This document shows, one piece after another, positions 1 to 13,200 of a stretch of 64,000 nt of DNA. Location: NCBI GenBank assembly GCA_013398055.1, contig VZRS01004017.1:54717-118716 (forward strand), in the 5' to 3' direction. The number at the start of each line of letters is the position of its first letter. Within the stretch, counting starts at the first letter, position 1. Under the pieces are notes generated by a model, which saw only the letters and a list, made by a program, of their open reading frames with translations, did no database searches and was not told the DNA's origin. The stretch comes from Ifrita kowaldi (taxonomy: Eukaryota > Chordata > Aves > Passeriformes > Cinclosomatidae). The position numbers and the translations under genes were made by a program.

Positions 1-700
1 TTTAGAGATTTCAAGGCTACCAAGGAACCCACACAGTTGCTGGAAATTGCATTCTAATGACGACCATCCCAGCTGGGAAGCTGTTTGGTTTTAATTCAGT
101 CTTCTGAAGCATTTTGCCATCCAGTAAAACCACACTGTATAAAGATGCTGAAGAATTCCTGGGCAAAATTGCTGGCTGGAGGGAAAAATTTGCTTGCCTC
201 AGATACACATTTCACCTAAAATGATCTCTCTACCTGGTCAGACTCCCAAAGGCCTCCAAAGAGGATTAAGGTTTTCAGAACTGTCCCTCACCTGCCAGGC
301 TCTCCTATTGCTCCAAGGCAAGGTGCAACGTTGGAAGTCTGTTCTGAGTGACAAGAAGTGCTTTGGCAGAGCCTAATGGTGCTATAGAAAAGGGATCTAG
401 TTTAATCCCATCTGAAGAATACCTGAAAGTTGGAGGAACTGGCTTTAATACTGCCAGCCAGCAAAGAAATGCTGCACACTGTGTGTTAATGAGAAACTGG
501 ATTTTATATCCAGCTGGAGGACAGATGGGGGATCTGGGGCTATTCCCTTTGGAGTATCAAGGGGGCCTTTTTCCAAGGGAATTGTCATCATCCCTGGTCT
601 TTAAGCAGCCGAGCATTGACCCTCAATATTCATTCAAGTCTTTAACTAGATTTTTCATTTCACTGCCAGAGCAGAGGTGATTATGCTGACCACGTGAGCA
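1..700. other. Unassigned sequence, no gene seen
   Basis: No open frame here has a convincing pair of splice sites. A minus-strand GTGAG donor stands next to 297, with a weak open segment of about 52 bases behind it. I do not call it an exon because the acceptor is poor and no partner exon is close. The end of the stretch runs into the tandem array that starts at about 701. Confidence 0.4.
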
Positions 701-1270
701 AGGTTTAGTCCTTAACACCACCGTACAGAAATAGCAGTCTGGGGGCTTGGTGTCAATCTCTCACCAATAAGGAGCTTGGCTGGCAGCCATGGATTGTGGG
801 CTGAGTTCCCAGCTGGCATATAACTTGGAAGACAACCACGAGGTCTGGGTTCAATATCCAATTGCTAAGGAGTCTGGCTGACAGCCTCATTTTGTGGAAT
901 GAATCCCAAATTAATATAATTCTTTTGATACCAGACATGGGGCATGGCCTGCTTCCAAATGCTCTAAGGGCTCAGATAAAAGCCATAGACATTGGGTTCA
1001 GTGTGTAAATGGTATCGAGGTCGGATAACAGTCAGGATTGGGCTTAATCCTTAGATGGTGAGAAAAAGGAATGAGCCCTGAGCTCTGCCTTCTTGCAAAA
1101 AAAGAGAGCTCAAATGAGCAGAATAGCTCTGTTTTCAATCCTCGCGTGGTAAAGAGCTCACAGGACAGTAATGGTTTCTAGGAACAAGTGTAAATTGACA
1201 TGGAGCTTCAGAAGAGTTGTGGGATCTGGGTTCAATCTCCAAGTGCTGTAAAGCTCAGATAATGGCCAGA
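701..1270 (+). repeat. Degenerate tandem array, unit about 45-50 bp
   Basis: At least eight diverged copies of one motif can be aligned by eye. They start near 701, 744, 797, 841, 951, 989, 1036, 1131 and 1222, with spacers that fit whole multiples of about 48 bp. A typical unit opens with TCTGGGTTCAATCTCC, continues through AAGTGCTAAGGAGCTCGG and ends near ATAACAGCCATGG. Copies at 841-890 and 1222-1270 are the best preserved. The copies differ at many positions, so the array is old. The GGTTCAATCTCC core resembles an RNA polymerase III B box, but no A box or tRNA fold was found, so a tRNA-derived origin is only a suggestion. Confidence 0.6.
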
Positions 1271-1276
1271 GGGGCA

Positions 1277-4200
1277 ATTTCCAAACCCTCTGTTCCAGTC
1301 TGGTGTCTGGGAAGAAACCAGGATCATATTACAGCTAAGAAAGCTGTTTTCTCCTGCTGCATAACTTAAGGTATTTTCCCTTTTGGATCAGGATGAATCC
1401 AGCATCTTCTAAAGTTTCAGAGGGAAATGAAGGTGAGCAGGGAGAGTGCTACATGTTTGAGTGGAGCTGAAGAACAGAGCAAGGGAAAATAAGACTGTGA
1501 GCACCACCTGCTCTTCCGCATCTTCTTGGCCACCCCAGATCACTGGATTTGAGCCATGGAAATTGCTCCAGGGAAAACCTGGGTACAGCTTCATCCTCAG
1601 TGAAGCTTCATCCTCAGCTTCATCCACATGCTCAGCAGTGCCTGCACTTCTGGGTGTCCTTGTGGCCTGTGCAGGAGGCAGCTTGTCCCATCAAGAGATG
1701 GTGACAGCCTGCGTGGCAATTCCATCTCACTGACACTGCTTGCACAAGGGATTGGTGGGAAACAGCGTGCGCAGCAGTGAGTCAAGTCAGCAGCTTGCTT
1801 GAGTCATTCCATTTTGGATAAAGGAATGCAAATAAAATGAGCAGAAACTATTCAAATATTATTTTGTCCAGGCATTTAAAGCCGGTCTTTTACATGGGAA
1901 ACCCTTCCTGGATAAGGTTTTATCAAAAGCTATATATTGATCCTGTGTAAAGCTTCAGATTTGATAGCACTATCTTCCTGCCCTTGAGGTAATTTAAAAA
2001 AATCTAATTCCGGTCTCTGTGATTCTCAGTTTTATCTCCAAAGTCCAAATAGGATGGACCACAGCAGACAGGGCTTGATCTGTGAGTGCTGCTATAACAG
2101 GCTGTGGATTGTGAACCTGACCTGCAGTTAGCAAGACTCTTGAGCAGCAACAGCAGACTTGGGGTAAAACCCTCCAAAACTCTTTCTCAGTGGGGGAACT
2201 ACCCATTCCTAATGACCAGGGGTGCTGGAGACAAGCCCTGTCAGCACCATCCCCGGCACAGGTGGTGGGCACAGCCCAGGGTTTTGCTCTGTACTCTGTG
2301 CAAATCTGTGACTCTGGGGATAAGTTACCCCAGCAGCCACAAAGCCGCCTTCCTCCAGGCTTTACCTACGCACGTGGAGGAAGCAAACCTGCCAGGCTTG
2401 GGAACATGGCTGCAGACATAACCCAGCTCCACTGCCAGACCATTTGCTGACAGAATGACTGTTTTATATGGCTATAAGAACAGCTATAAGCGCAGCTGTC
2501 TGAAAAGCAACAAAATCTATGATGTGTGTTTCTATACCCAATGACAGCTGGCAGTGCTGCGCTGCAGCTCATTCCTTCTTTTACACGGTTTAGTTAAAAT
2601 ACTTCTCTGCAATCACCCCAATTTATCAACAAACAGCAGTTTCTGGAACAATTTAAAAGCATTCCCAAATAGGTAAGAAGTGGTCAGCTCCTCAAGCACT
2701 CAGCGAGCTCCCACACGGCAGGCAGCTAGAGATGGACAGGGATGGCTGACAGGAGGACAAAACGCCCTCCCTGGCCACCTCACAGAGAGGACAGGGCTGT
2801 GAATCCCATCGGGGTGGGGGGTGTTGAGGCAGGGTTACCTGGGCAGCTGCAGAGCATTACCCATGGATGGGAGAATGGTGATTTGTATAGTTCAAAGCTG
2901 GCTTCAGGTGCAATCACGAGCCACTTCTGTGCTGCCTCCTGTGATCGAGTCTGACTTCTCAGGCACAGGAAACCCTGTGCAGCCCAAACCCACAGAGGTA
3001 CATACAAGACAATGCCATAGCTTGCTGTTCAGCTGGATGTTGCAACACAAGGCAGAGCGAGAAGGCAATAACTGTGCCGTGCCTGTCCCCACACTCACCT
3101 CCTCCTGCCAGCTGTAGGGCAGGTGACAATAGCCATGATGGGACCCCACATACCCTGTGCATCACTTGCTGCTCAGGCAAGGTGCATCCACGTTGTTCTT
3201 TCAAGTTGCCACAGTTGAAAGGCAGAGGTGTTCTTTAGAAATATTTTTTCTAGCAGCACCTGAAGCACTAACACTGCAGCAAGAGGATGGATGTTTTCAG
3301 CACTTCCCTGCAAAAAGTGAGCTGGGCAGCACAGGGTGAGCAACACCCTGTGCAGATGCTGCATGGCTAAACTGGAATGAAAGATGCACAGGCACAAAGC
3401 ATGCTTTTAACGTGTTCACTTAATCTCAGTAAAATGCTTAGCCCAGGTAAGCTGTGCATCTAGCTCACCAATCCACTTCGGCCCAGCCAGCAGCTCCCAT
3501 ACTCCAGTTTTTGCTGCCTAAACTGCTGTCATGTGGCAGACACACGGCTTGATTCAGAAGAGCCTCAAGCAGGGATGCAAGCCAGATCCATCCCACAGCA
3601 TCCCTGGAGCTGCAGAAGGAGCAGAGCCCTGTACCAGGCCCTTTGCCTCCCACCCCCCAGATCTCTGGCTGCTCCAGAGCAGAGTGACATTGATCAGTCA
3701 TGCGAGGAGGCTGAACTACCACATCGGGAACAAGTTCAAACTGAGGACTTCAGTGTTGCCAAACCCCAACATTCAAAAATCATGAGTCAAACTCACAAAA
3801 AGCATGGGACTGGCTCAAGAAACCTGGTTTTAACATAATTTTTGTTGCCTGCTGTTTTCAAAGATTTGGGGTGCCTTTATAGATGTTTTTGAGCTCTTCT
3901 ACTACCAGGAGAGCTAGAATCTGGCTTGTTTTTATTATTCCTTTTATGGCAGTTGATGTGCAGCAAAACAACCGGTTTCATTTACGAGCTGTTTGCCTCC
4001 CTTCCCCAAGGGCGGGGACTGCAGCCGGTGGCCAGGGATGGCAGGGGCACGCCTGAAGTCCCTCAACGCCGGGTGCTGCAGCAGAAACGCTCTGCTGTTT
4101 AACAGGGGTCTGGCCATCTCCTCTCACAATCCCCAGATATTCTACAAACCCAGAGCCCACAAATATCAGGTGCTTTGTTTTGTAGGTGTGAGTCAGTGTT

Positions 4201-5478
4201 TCCTATCGTGCGAGCAGCCGCAGCCGTGGTGCGCTGCTGAAACCGCCTGTCCCTGTCCCGGCACATCCTCTCCTGCCTGCTGACCCCATTCTCGCCATCG
4301 GCCGTCCCTGGCTGTTCCTACTCAGCGGAGCAGCTGACTTCCCCGGGAGGAAGAGGGAGTGACTACGGCTCTTCGCACACTTTGTGAGCTGGGCATCTGG
4401 TATTTTTCAAAACTCTGAAACATTTTAACTGAAAACTGTCTTAAAAAAAACCCACCCAAAAACCCCAACCAAAAAACAACACATAAAACCGGAAATGTTT
4501 CAATCTGAAATCCTTAATTAAAACCACACTCTTTAGTACATAAAGAAGGAAGTTAAAACAGAAATGTACTTTTTCACATTACAGACAGCATTATAATAAA
4601 CACAGAGCTCTGCCAAGAAAGAGGCATTTTCAAGGCTAAAGTAGATGCCTCCAGCTGCACTCAGATAGTGTCAGAGGGCTCGTCTGCAGTGCCGAGTGTG
4701 GCTGCGTTTGAGCGCAACAGCGACCGACCACGCTTGGCGGGTGAGGAACATGGCAATTACTGGTGCAGACTGCGAGTGCTGCAGCAAGGACCACAGCCCG
4801 CTGGGGTCAGACCTCCACTGGTTCCCACAGATCCCAGACCCGGGTCTTAATCTGTAAAATATTTGAAGGAACTAGCCCTGGCTCTCTCTGCTCCTCTGGG
4901 CTCACAGATACGGCTCAGCTGGAGGGACCCGGTTTGGCAGGAGCTCTCCCCGGCTAATCTTTGGGGGAATCTTGTACCAAAGCACACAGGGTGGAGTCTG
5001 AACCTGATTTTGGAGGCCCAGATGAACGGCTGGAAAAGGCCAGCATCGCTAGCCTGATGTCCTGCACCAGGCAGCCTGGGATGCACATGTGGAGTGCACG
5101 AGTCAAACCCAGTCCCTCAGAAGGACAGATCAGATATTTCGTAAAGGTACCCACTGTCAGCTTAAAATCTGCTGCAAGTATGGAAATCAGCCTACCCCAT
5201 GTGAAATTTTGCAGTTATTTAACATCCATTGTCAAAATAGGCACCTGGCTTTGAGTCCAAACTTATCTATTTTGGCCTTCTAGTGACTGGATCTTGCTAT
5301 ACCCCTGCCCTTCTAGGTTTTTGTTTCTTGTGGATAGCTCAAGATTAAGGTCAAGGCTCCTCTAAACACACTTTCATTAAGCAGTATTTGCTGCAGGTCT
5401 TCAGCATGTTCACAGCAATTCAAGATGTTCCAAGCTTCCAATCAATTCTTCAGCTCTTTGCTGTCTTACAAGCCTTAC
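1277..5478. other. Unassigned sequence with a mildly CpG-rich stretch
   Basis: No supported gene. A small direct repeat of AGCTTCATCCTCAG occurs at about 1588-1626. The part from about 4005 to 4370 and again 4680-4750 is richer in G+C and CpG than its surroundings, but no transcription start or exon can be tied to it. Possible splice-bounded segments (1392-1432 plus strand; 3470-3525 minus strand) are too short and isolated to call. Confidence 0.4.
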
Positions 5479-5737
5479 CAAGCACTGTCAGCAAATCACT
5501 GCTAAGTGGGGCATTTAGGATCTCATGAACCAACTGATTTGCTGTGAGAGGACAGGTCTGCTCAGAGTCTTTCTCCTCTTCACCAGCTGCAGAGCCAAAG
5601 CAGCCTTGTCTGTACATAAGTGCCAGGAGAACAAACAAGACACATTTAAAGCCCTTATAAACAACTACAGCAATCAGCCTCACACATGCTTCATGGAAAG
5701 ATTGATGGAGGGGTATGCTGATATGAAATGATGTCAC
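5479..5737 (-). CDS. Candidate internal exon of an unrecognised minus-strand gene
   Basis: The minus strand has a long pyrimidine tract ending in a tandem acceptor (TTAAG/CAG, a NAGNAG site), then 259 bases open in one frame (86 codons plus one base), then a good donor (TTG then GTAAGG). The peptide starts VTSFHISIPLHQ. It has a hydrophobic stretch around residues 21-41, an acidic patch GEEEKDSEQ, and ends with a helical-looking segment LVHEILNAPLSSDLLTVL. The exon would enter in phase 0 and leave in phase 1. I do not recognise the family. No neighbouring exon with matching phase was found within a few kilobases, and the frame also reads through the acceptor upstream, so it could be a chance open frame beside a good splice signal. 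Confidence 0.38.
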
Positions 5738-6875
5738 CTGCTTAAGAAAAAGAAGAAGGAAATAGGAGGGTTGATTGGGGTTTTTTGTATGAAGAATATT
5801 TTGGGGCTCAAAAAGAGGTGAGAAACAGATGCTGTGCATGTCTCCAGGGACCAAGAAGGAAAAAGAAAAGGAACACAGAAGATGTCCCACAGAACTTCAT
5901 TAATGACAAACAGAACATGGAGGACATCTTTTTGAGTGTCTGACTAAAGCAGCTAAAATAATTGGAGTTGGTAGGAACTGGTAATTTTAATTACCCTGTT
6001 ATCTGCTAAAGACAGAGCAGGGCAGGTCCCAGACACTCCAAGCTGCTGGAATGCGTGGGGAAAAGTTGCTCTGGAGAAGGGAAAGTAACAGTGGAGGAGA
6101 TGTTTATTACTTGGATATTATTGATACAGAAAGTTGATTAATAATCTGAAAATGTAAGTAAATTTGAGTGCAAGTGGTTACAAAAAAAAGTCCAGCAAGT
6201 TAAGGCAGTGAAGGAACAAGTAAAACGGATTAAAGATAATGTATTTCAAAAAAAGAAAATTTGAACAAATTCAGGGCACAGGTCAAGAGGATCTCTGGGG
6301 AAGGGAGTTTAAGACAGCATTTCCCAACCAGTGAGACATGGAGAGGCAACAGCTGTGCTGTGGGTCAGGGGAGAGAGCAGCAGAAAGAACAGCAGGAAAA
6401 TACCCTGCAAATACATACAAATAAGAGAAAGAAAGAGGAAAATATCAACTGGTAACTCAGTGCAATAGAGTAAGCAACATATTGACATAGAAACAGCTCT
6501 TTTCTTTAGTTTTCATCAAGACAATTAACTGTGACATGACTGTTAGTTACATTAATCTGACGTGTGAAAGAGCAGCAGACCTGAAGAGGGACAGAGCAAA
6601 TGAAATACCACTTAGGAAACCTAAACCACAGAAGTGCTCAATAATCACTATGAAATCTGTGTCAAATTGTTTTGCCAAATACAGAAGATTCATATGTATT
6701 CAATAAATACCTTTTCTGCATTTTTCACCCAGAATTTTGCCACTATCAACATGCCCTCTTACAATAATTCTGCATTTTGCTGAAGTGGTTTTTACTCCTG
6801 GTACACTGGAAGTATATTTATTGCTTTACTGCCCTGGGCACAGATGTATCCCAAGTACTCTCAACTTCCCCTCAC

Positions 6876-7051
6876 CGTTTGCCAGCATTTCAGGGGGATG
6901 CATCTCCTCCAGCTTCAGTGCAGTGGCGATATCACCAGCACTAGTTTGTTCTTTCGAGATGAGCAGGGAAGAACAGGGATGACTCCCAGTGATGTAAGCA
7001 TCCAAAGTGCCTTGAGCGAGCTCTCTTGAAGCTCCATACCTCTTTATACTC
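6876..7051 (-). CDS. Candidate internal exon, unrecognised protein
   Basis: On the minus strand a pyrimidine-containing acceptor (ttgagttattgtccag) precedes 176 open bases, followed by a GTGAGG donor after CAAACG. The 58-codon peptide includes YGASRELAQGTLDAYITG, then LISKEQTSAGDIATALKLEE, and ends EMHPPEMLAN. Its composition is protein-like. It would enter in phase 2 and leave in phase 1, so it cannot be spliced straight to the 5479-5737 candidate, which needs phase 0; if both are real, at least one exon is missing between them or they belong to different genes. The open frame extends beyond both splice sites (about 6826-7260), which weakens the exon call. Confidence 0.3.
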
Positions 7052-7261
7052 CTGGACAATAACTCAAAACCAGCCCAGCCCTGTGGATCAACACGGCAGG
7101 TATATGGACTTGGATGGGATGGATGTTGAATTTCACAGCAATCACCCTGCAGGCACTGCTGCCACACAACTCCTCTGCGCTGGTTGGCACATCCTTGGTC
7201 GCTGTAGTGATGGCGAGGGTGCTCACACAGCCTGCCAGGACAGTAGCCCCAAAGTTTCATC

Positions 7262-10200
7262 CATTAATGGCATCATGCCTAGAGATGGCTGTCAAAAACA
7301 GAGGGAGCCACGCAGGGAGGCAGAAGAGGCAGAGGAGAGCACAACTCACTCATGGTATGTGGGACTCAGCTAAACACAGAGCAAAAGGCTGTGCTGTGAG
7401 TTACTCCACTCACTGAATGGATTTAGATGTCAGACGTCAGCTCTTTTCATGAGCAGATCCTCTGCATGGCTTTTAACACATATGTGTACCCAACTGCTGA
7501 GCGACCTACAGCACTGCCCTCCCTCCTGCTCCCCTCTTACTACTGAAACACAAATCCTTCAACTGAAAATACATCAAACTCTGGAGCTAAAGAGTCGTAT
7601 TAAAATCGAGTATATGAGGTGCTGGATTAAGCTAATGGTGTCATTGGCTTGCCTCCTGGGAGAGGGATCTGAGGTTTTTGCAATATACTTGTCAGATTTT
7701 TCAACTTACTCAGCTGAACAAATAACCACCGTTAAACCTCTGAAAGGGATTCTGCCCCCAACCAGAGGAGACAGCCTTCTGAGACAATTCTTGGGGATAA
7801 AGGTTGATCTAAAAAAGCACAATTTCTCAGGGTTTAACTGAATATCTCACTGGTTAAGTAAATGGTTTTATTTCTGGATATGGCATAGTCTCTGCTGAAA
7901 AATAAATGTATGGAAAATATTAAAATCAACTTATTAAAATAAATTCCCCCCCAAAGTGCTTGGCAGCCTCTAATTAAGTAATTCTACCTGAAAATCCCAT
8001 CGCTTCAGATTACTTATGGGATATGCCCACTGGCTCCCACCTTTGGTAAATGGGAACCATGTGGGCAGCATTAGGAGAGGGAAGTGCAAGAAAAGGTGAG
8101 CCCAGGGAAAGGCAGATGGACACACCATGGCATGCTGGGGGAGATTAAAGGGAGACACAAAAGGAGGGGTGAAAGCTTCTAACAGTGGAGAACAGGAAAT
8201 TTTCTGTGTCTGAAGAAGGTTATGGGCTTGCTCTGAGCAGGAAGGAAGGTGTTAGGAGCTGGAAGAAAAGACTAAGTCTTGTCCTGAGAGGAAATGCTTC
8301 AAAAGCATTTACTTTCCGGATTAGCAATGACCTTGCTCCATTTACTGCTGAGGCTGTGGATGTTGGAAGCCTCATCCTGCAAAATGTGGCTTGTTGTGCA
8401 TTATTGTACAGCTGAAAAATGCTACATGTTCAGAACTGAGGAATATACTTATGCTCACAGCACTCAGAAATGACTCAGATTCTCACTCAGATTTCAGGTC
8501 ATCTCCTCAAACCCTCAGTCTGAAACTTTAGCATCAGGAATTCCCATTTAAAGAGAGGTGATAGGATAAAACTATAAAAACTCAAACCACATTTGCAGCC
8601 ACAGACCAAGGGTTCCACATGATCTTGTGCTATGTCAGCACCAGGGGGGCAAACAGGGCAAGCATCTGGACACCAGGAGGACAAGTCAGCCACTAGGATC
8701 ACCTCCTGGAGAGAAAACAGAGAGACGGAGGGTGCCCAGGATGAAAGCAACAAACTTGGGCAGCTTCAGTCTCTTCCCACTGACCAGACCTGGTGGTGAT
8801 GTGCTGCTGTGCAGCACAACGGCTTTGATCACAAAGACTGATGGCAATGAAGAAGATATCTCTAATGATTAAGGGAGGAATGTGAAATATTTTATGCACA
8901 TGTGTGTAGAAAGAGACTCTATCTTTCTAGAGCACTTTTGGCCATCCAGTCAAGAAAATCACACACGCAGCACTTGTGTTAGAAGAGGTGGCAGCAGCAG
9001 GGAGTTTATCACCCTGGTCCATCAGGCCCTAGTCAATCATGATTTCTTTCTGGTGAATTTTATTTGTACTCCAGTGCTGACATGTCCTGGGATGGACTTG
9101 TCACAACATAAGCCCACACCTATCAGAGGATCAGGAAAACCTCACTAGCTTTCTGACGGCTTTTCACTCAATACAATCTGATCACCACAAGGACAGAGCT
9201 GAAGGGCAACCCAGCCTCCACAGTGCCCTGGAGGAGTTTTGGAAATGCTGTTGATAACCATGCTCCAGGAAGGCATTGGCAGGGACACTGCATGAGTGCT
9301 GGGTTTTAACCACTGTGTTTCCTGTGTATTCCATTCCCTGACACAAGAGGTGCTGCAAGTCCTATCAGTGATGATTTCCCACTTCTCAAAGGATGGAGAT
9401 CTGCGAAGTTTCCTTAGCCTCTAATGGCTCCTTCCCAAGGACAGACTCACTAGGAGGTGCAAGCTATTGGCAGCTCAAAGGCCCAGAGGAGCTGTTGACC
9501 GTGTTTAGGCCGCGATCCAGAAGACTTGATTTCATCCAGCATAAGCGGAGCTGTTTTATTTATTCTAATGGTCTGATGGTGAGGGAGGAGAGCTCCCTGG
9601 CTGCCCACGCCAGCCCTGTTCCAGGCAAGAGGTCCAACACACAGCCTTTCTCCAGAAAACACTGCTCACAGGGACAAGGCACCCATCCTCACATGCTGCC
9701 TGGAAGCAAAGCTTCAGCAGACTCATGCTGCCTCCCAAGAGACAATTAATCTTCTCCTAGACCTGTTGTCTGACACTCTATGTCTTTGCCAGCCAGGTGA
9801 GCCCATGTGATTGCTCCACATCATTTTGGAGGATGGTTTGAGCCTCCCTTCTCCAGCAATGGCCAAGGGGAGACACCTGGAGAAGAGCACAGGAGGGACA
9901 ACCACACCATGGTTGGCCTTCAGGAATCGGTGGCACAGGACAGCAAGGACACAAGGCTTCAGGAGGTCGTACTTCCCAAATAAAAGCAATAGTAAAAGCC
10001 AGGATACAATGATAGCCCTGGGACATCACGTGCACCATGAGTATGGTGAAACTCAGCTTGGAGAAACCTGCTGTGCCACCTGAAGGTCTGAAAGCAAGAT
10101 GTTCTAGCTCACATGAAACAGTGAGAGTCTGCTGAACCCTCAGAACAGAATCATGCCAAATTATAAATAAAGATCCAAGAAGACTTGACACGATACTGAG

Positions 10201-13200
10201 GCAATGACTAGAGAAATGACTTATGAAGTGCACAGTGAATGCCTGCAGGGCTGACCAAATGGAGGAGAAGCTTTTAAGAGCTGCAGAAGCTTTCCAAAGG
10301 AACGGAATCTGAGGAGTGCCAATTTGTGTCAAAGATTTTCCATCTGCACACAAATAAATAAATAAGAAAGATGGAAGCAGACAGGGAGAAATCTGTGTTG
10401 TCCATCACAGAGCCCTATGTGGGTGTAGCTCCTCCAATGCAGTCTGCGCTGAACTCCAGCGAGACTGAAGTGTTGCAGATGGCCGGCAGTAGTCATCTGC
10501 GTGGGGCTGAGTTATACTTCATAGGTCCATTTCTGCCTCTGAGATGAATACTGTGTCCTCTACATGCCCAAGGTACTCTCCAGACCTGCACAGCATTGAT
10601 CTGCCAGAGAGGGAGCAACGATGTCCCTCAGGCAGAGAGTGGTCTGGGAGCCCAGCAAGAACAAAGGAGCAAGGAATTAAGATGTGAGACAATAAGCAAA
10701 AGGGGAAAAGAAGTAATTTTTCATGGCCAAGCCATGACATCCCAGCTCCCATTAACTGCCACTCCTGCTCTCCACAGCACCTCAGCATAAGGACACCAGC
10801 CTTGCCACCCACCAACACATCCATGGAGAGAACAGAGAGGGAGGCATGGCAGGCAAAGAGGGGACAAAGGCAAGCCAAAGAGTGCGGGAGGGAAAAAATA
10901 TTTTGGGGTTTATTTTTCACACAGGATTCACAACATTCCTCAGAAAATTTAATTTTGCTGTCCTGTTCTTGTTTGCTAACCAGAACCAATTTAATTTTAA
11001 AACAACACGCAGAGCCAACGGGGGAGAAAACATTTTGCAATGGCTCTTCGCTCCCACTTGGAACAGCAAGCACAGCTTAACTCGTTCGACTCTCACAGTT
11101 GCAGCACCAGCTCGTGGGGACCTGACCTGAGAAGCCTCTGCCCGGGGGGAAGAGGAGACTCACTGTTGCCCGTAAATGATAGAATAAAAATGGGGTTTTT
11201 TGAGCACCTTGACAGATCCCACTCTGCACATCTGTGGGGGCTGGAGGTGGTGGGAGCAGGGAGTAATTTGTCACATGGAACATCTTCCTGTAGCCCTGTC
11301 TCTCCACTCGACAGCTCACTCCAAGGTTTGTAGAAAAAAAATGGCTTGTTGTTCATTTAACAAAGAGCAGAAAGCTCCTATTCCTCTTCCACTACCAAGA
11401 ACATGCGCATTTCTCATATCAGCATGTGAGTCTTCTGTGGTTTTATGCCTTGTTGTGACAGTTTGGTAAACAAGCTGATAAAAATCAAGAGCTTTTCAAA
11501 GGCAAGGTTAACACACTCATGTGCGACCTGGCTTGTCAGAGAACACCAGAAACTCCAAACACGTTGCTTCTGCTTACCATCTGCATGAGCTTATGCAGAC
11601 TAAAATAACAAAGTGTGTTTCCTGATCTCCATCAACATAAATAGAGCCATTAAACTGCAAGGCTGTTTACATTCTGGGAAATAGTCATTGCATTCATCCT
11701 GATTGCTCCTCATCCTGCAGCCCCAGCGTCCCCACACTGTGCTAGCAGTGGCTCTGCTGCATCCCACAGCCCCACTGACCACAGGCTAGCACCAGGCACC
11801 GGGACCCGCCACGTCTGTGCCACAAAACCAACGTAAACCCTTCACTAACATTGTATGCTGGTGCCCAAATTTGGTTTTATAGCTAGAAACAAGGACACAC
11901 TTGAAGGATCCAGCTCTCCCAGTTGTAATATCTGGCAGGCGTAGAAGTGGGAACATTCACATTTTATAAAAAGATCTTTTGGTAGGTAAAATCATAAATA
12001 TTAGAGCAGAAAAAAAGCCCTGGAGCTTGCCAGTGGCGTGCTTACAACAGCTCTGTCTTCTGCGTCATGCAAGGACCAACGCTCCAACACGAGCACGCAG
12101 AGATGGCACGGCCTCTGTCCCACAGGATTTATGTCCTGGAAGAGGAGGGGACGGTGCCATCTGTAAGCTGTTGCATCCCGGAACTTCAGAGCCAAACACT
12201 GCACTTTTTTGGCGAAGGCAACCCATGTGCTCATAGGGGAGGGCTGAGAGCAAACATTGCCCAGCCCTGTGGGGGTCCAACCACACCAATCAGCACCTCT
12301 GCACCCATGTGGGCATGGGGCTTCTTGGTGCTGACAGGGACATTTGCACAGTTCCTGGGAACGTGTGCTGTTCTGGATGCTGGCCTGCACTGCTAGACTC
12401 CTTACAGCCCTAATAGGTGTTCCCTGTAATTGTGGGAGACCGTTGTTTTTTGTTGGCCTAGCTTCACCTGCAGAATTGTCAGGAATGAGAATTCCACATT
12501 TGGAAATAATAACAAAAGGATAAGACTGGGCAAATAATGATGCAGGCCAGGTCACACATTCCCATTTTATTAGACTCAAACCCTCCTGAAAGAATTTCCT
12601 TGTATCTGCGTGTAATAGCTAAGTGCAAATATTTTCTAGAGGACATTCTGTTTCACAAAATGGAGGGGCTCTGTTTCTGTGTGTGTTACATCATAAATTA
12701 TCCATTATAAGTGTGGCAGGTTTTGCCTTTATGCTCTCTAGCATAACAGCTCTGGACCTGCCCTTGCGGCTTTGCTCAGCGAGCCAGCTCCGCAGTTCCA
12801 TGGATCCATCACAAACGTTCCCCTCTGCGGGGCCAGAGTCGTGTCTCAGTATTACCACTCTTCACAGCTCCTGTCCTTGTCTCAGTCCCAGCTGAAAATA
12901 TCCTTCTCCTCTTCTACCCTCTCCCTCTGCTAGCAATTAACTCACTGGAGCATTTGTGAACCAGAATGAAAGACAACATGGAAGATAAAAGGTTAGTCCC
13001 ATTCCCCACTGTCCTGATGGGGACAATGCCACTCTGCCCAGCCTTGTGCCTACTGGCAGCGTGCAGCAGGAAGCCCACAGAGTGTGGGCAAGGCTAAGGA
13101 AGAAAGAGGGCATTTGCTTTAGCTGCTGATGTTCTGCCAATCGTGTCACACATAACCGTTTAACAACACAGCTCTTGAAACCCAGCACATCAGCATCTGC

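Noticed and set aside
701..1270. tRNA genes in the tandem array because of the B-box-like core
   Set aside because: No A box at the right distance and no cloverleaf pairing was seen in any unit.
3097..3116. 13-base microexon between CCCTACAG and GTGAGTG on the minus strand
   Set aside because: Too short to support without transcripts; the longer alternative has a poor acceptor.
9778..10353. 191-codon minus-strand open frame with hydrophobic stretches
   Set aside because: No consistent membrane topology, no family motif, and a neighbouring frame looks equally protein-like. Most likely chance.
10519..11073. 184-codon minus-strand open frame
   Set aside because: Cysteine-rich but with no recognisable spacing, start context or splice sites.
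12001..12579. 192-codon minus-strand open frame
   Set aside because: No motif or splice structure; composition follows local base content.
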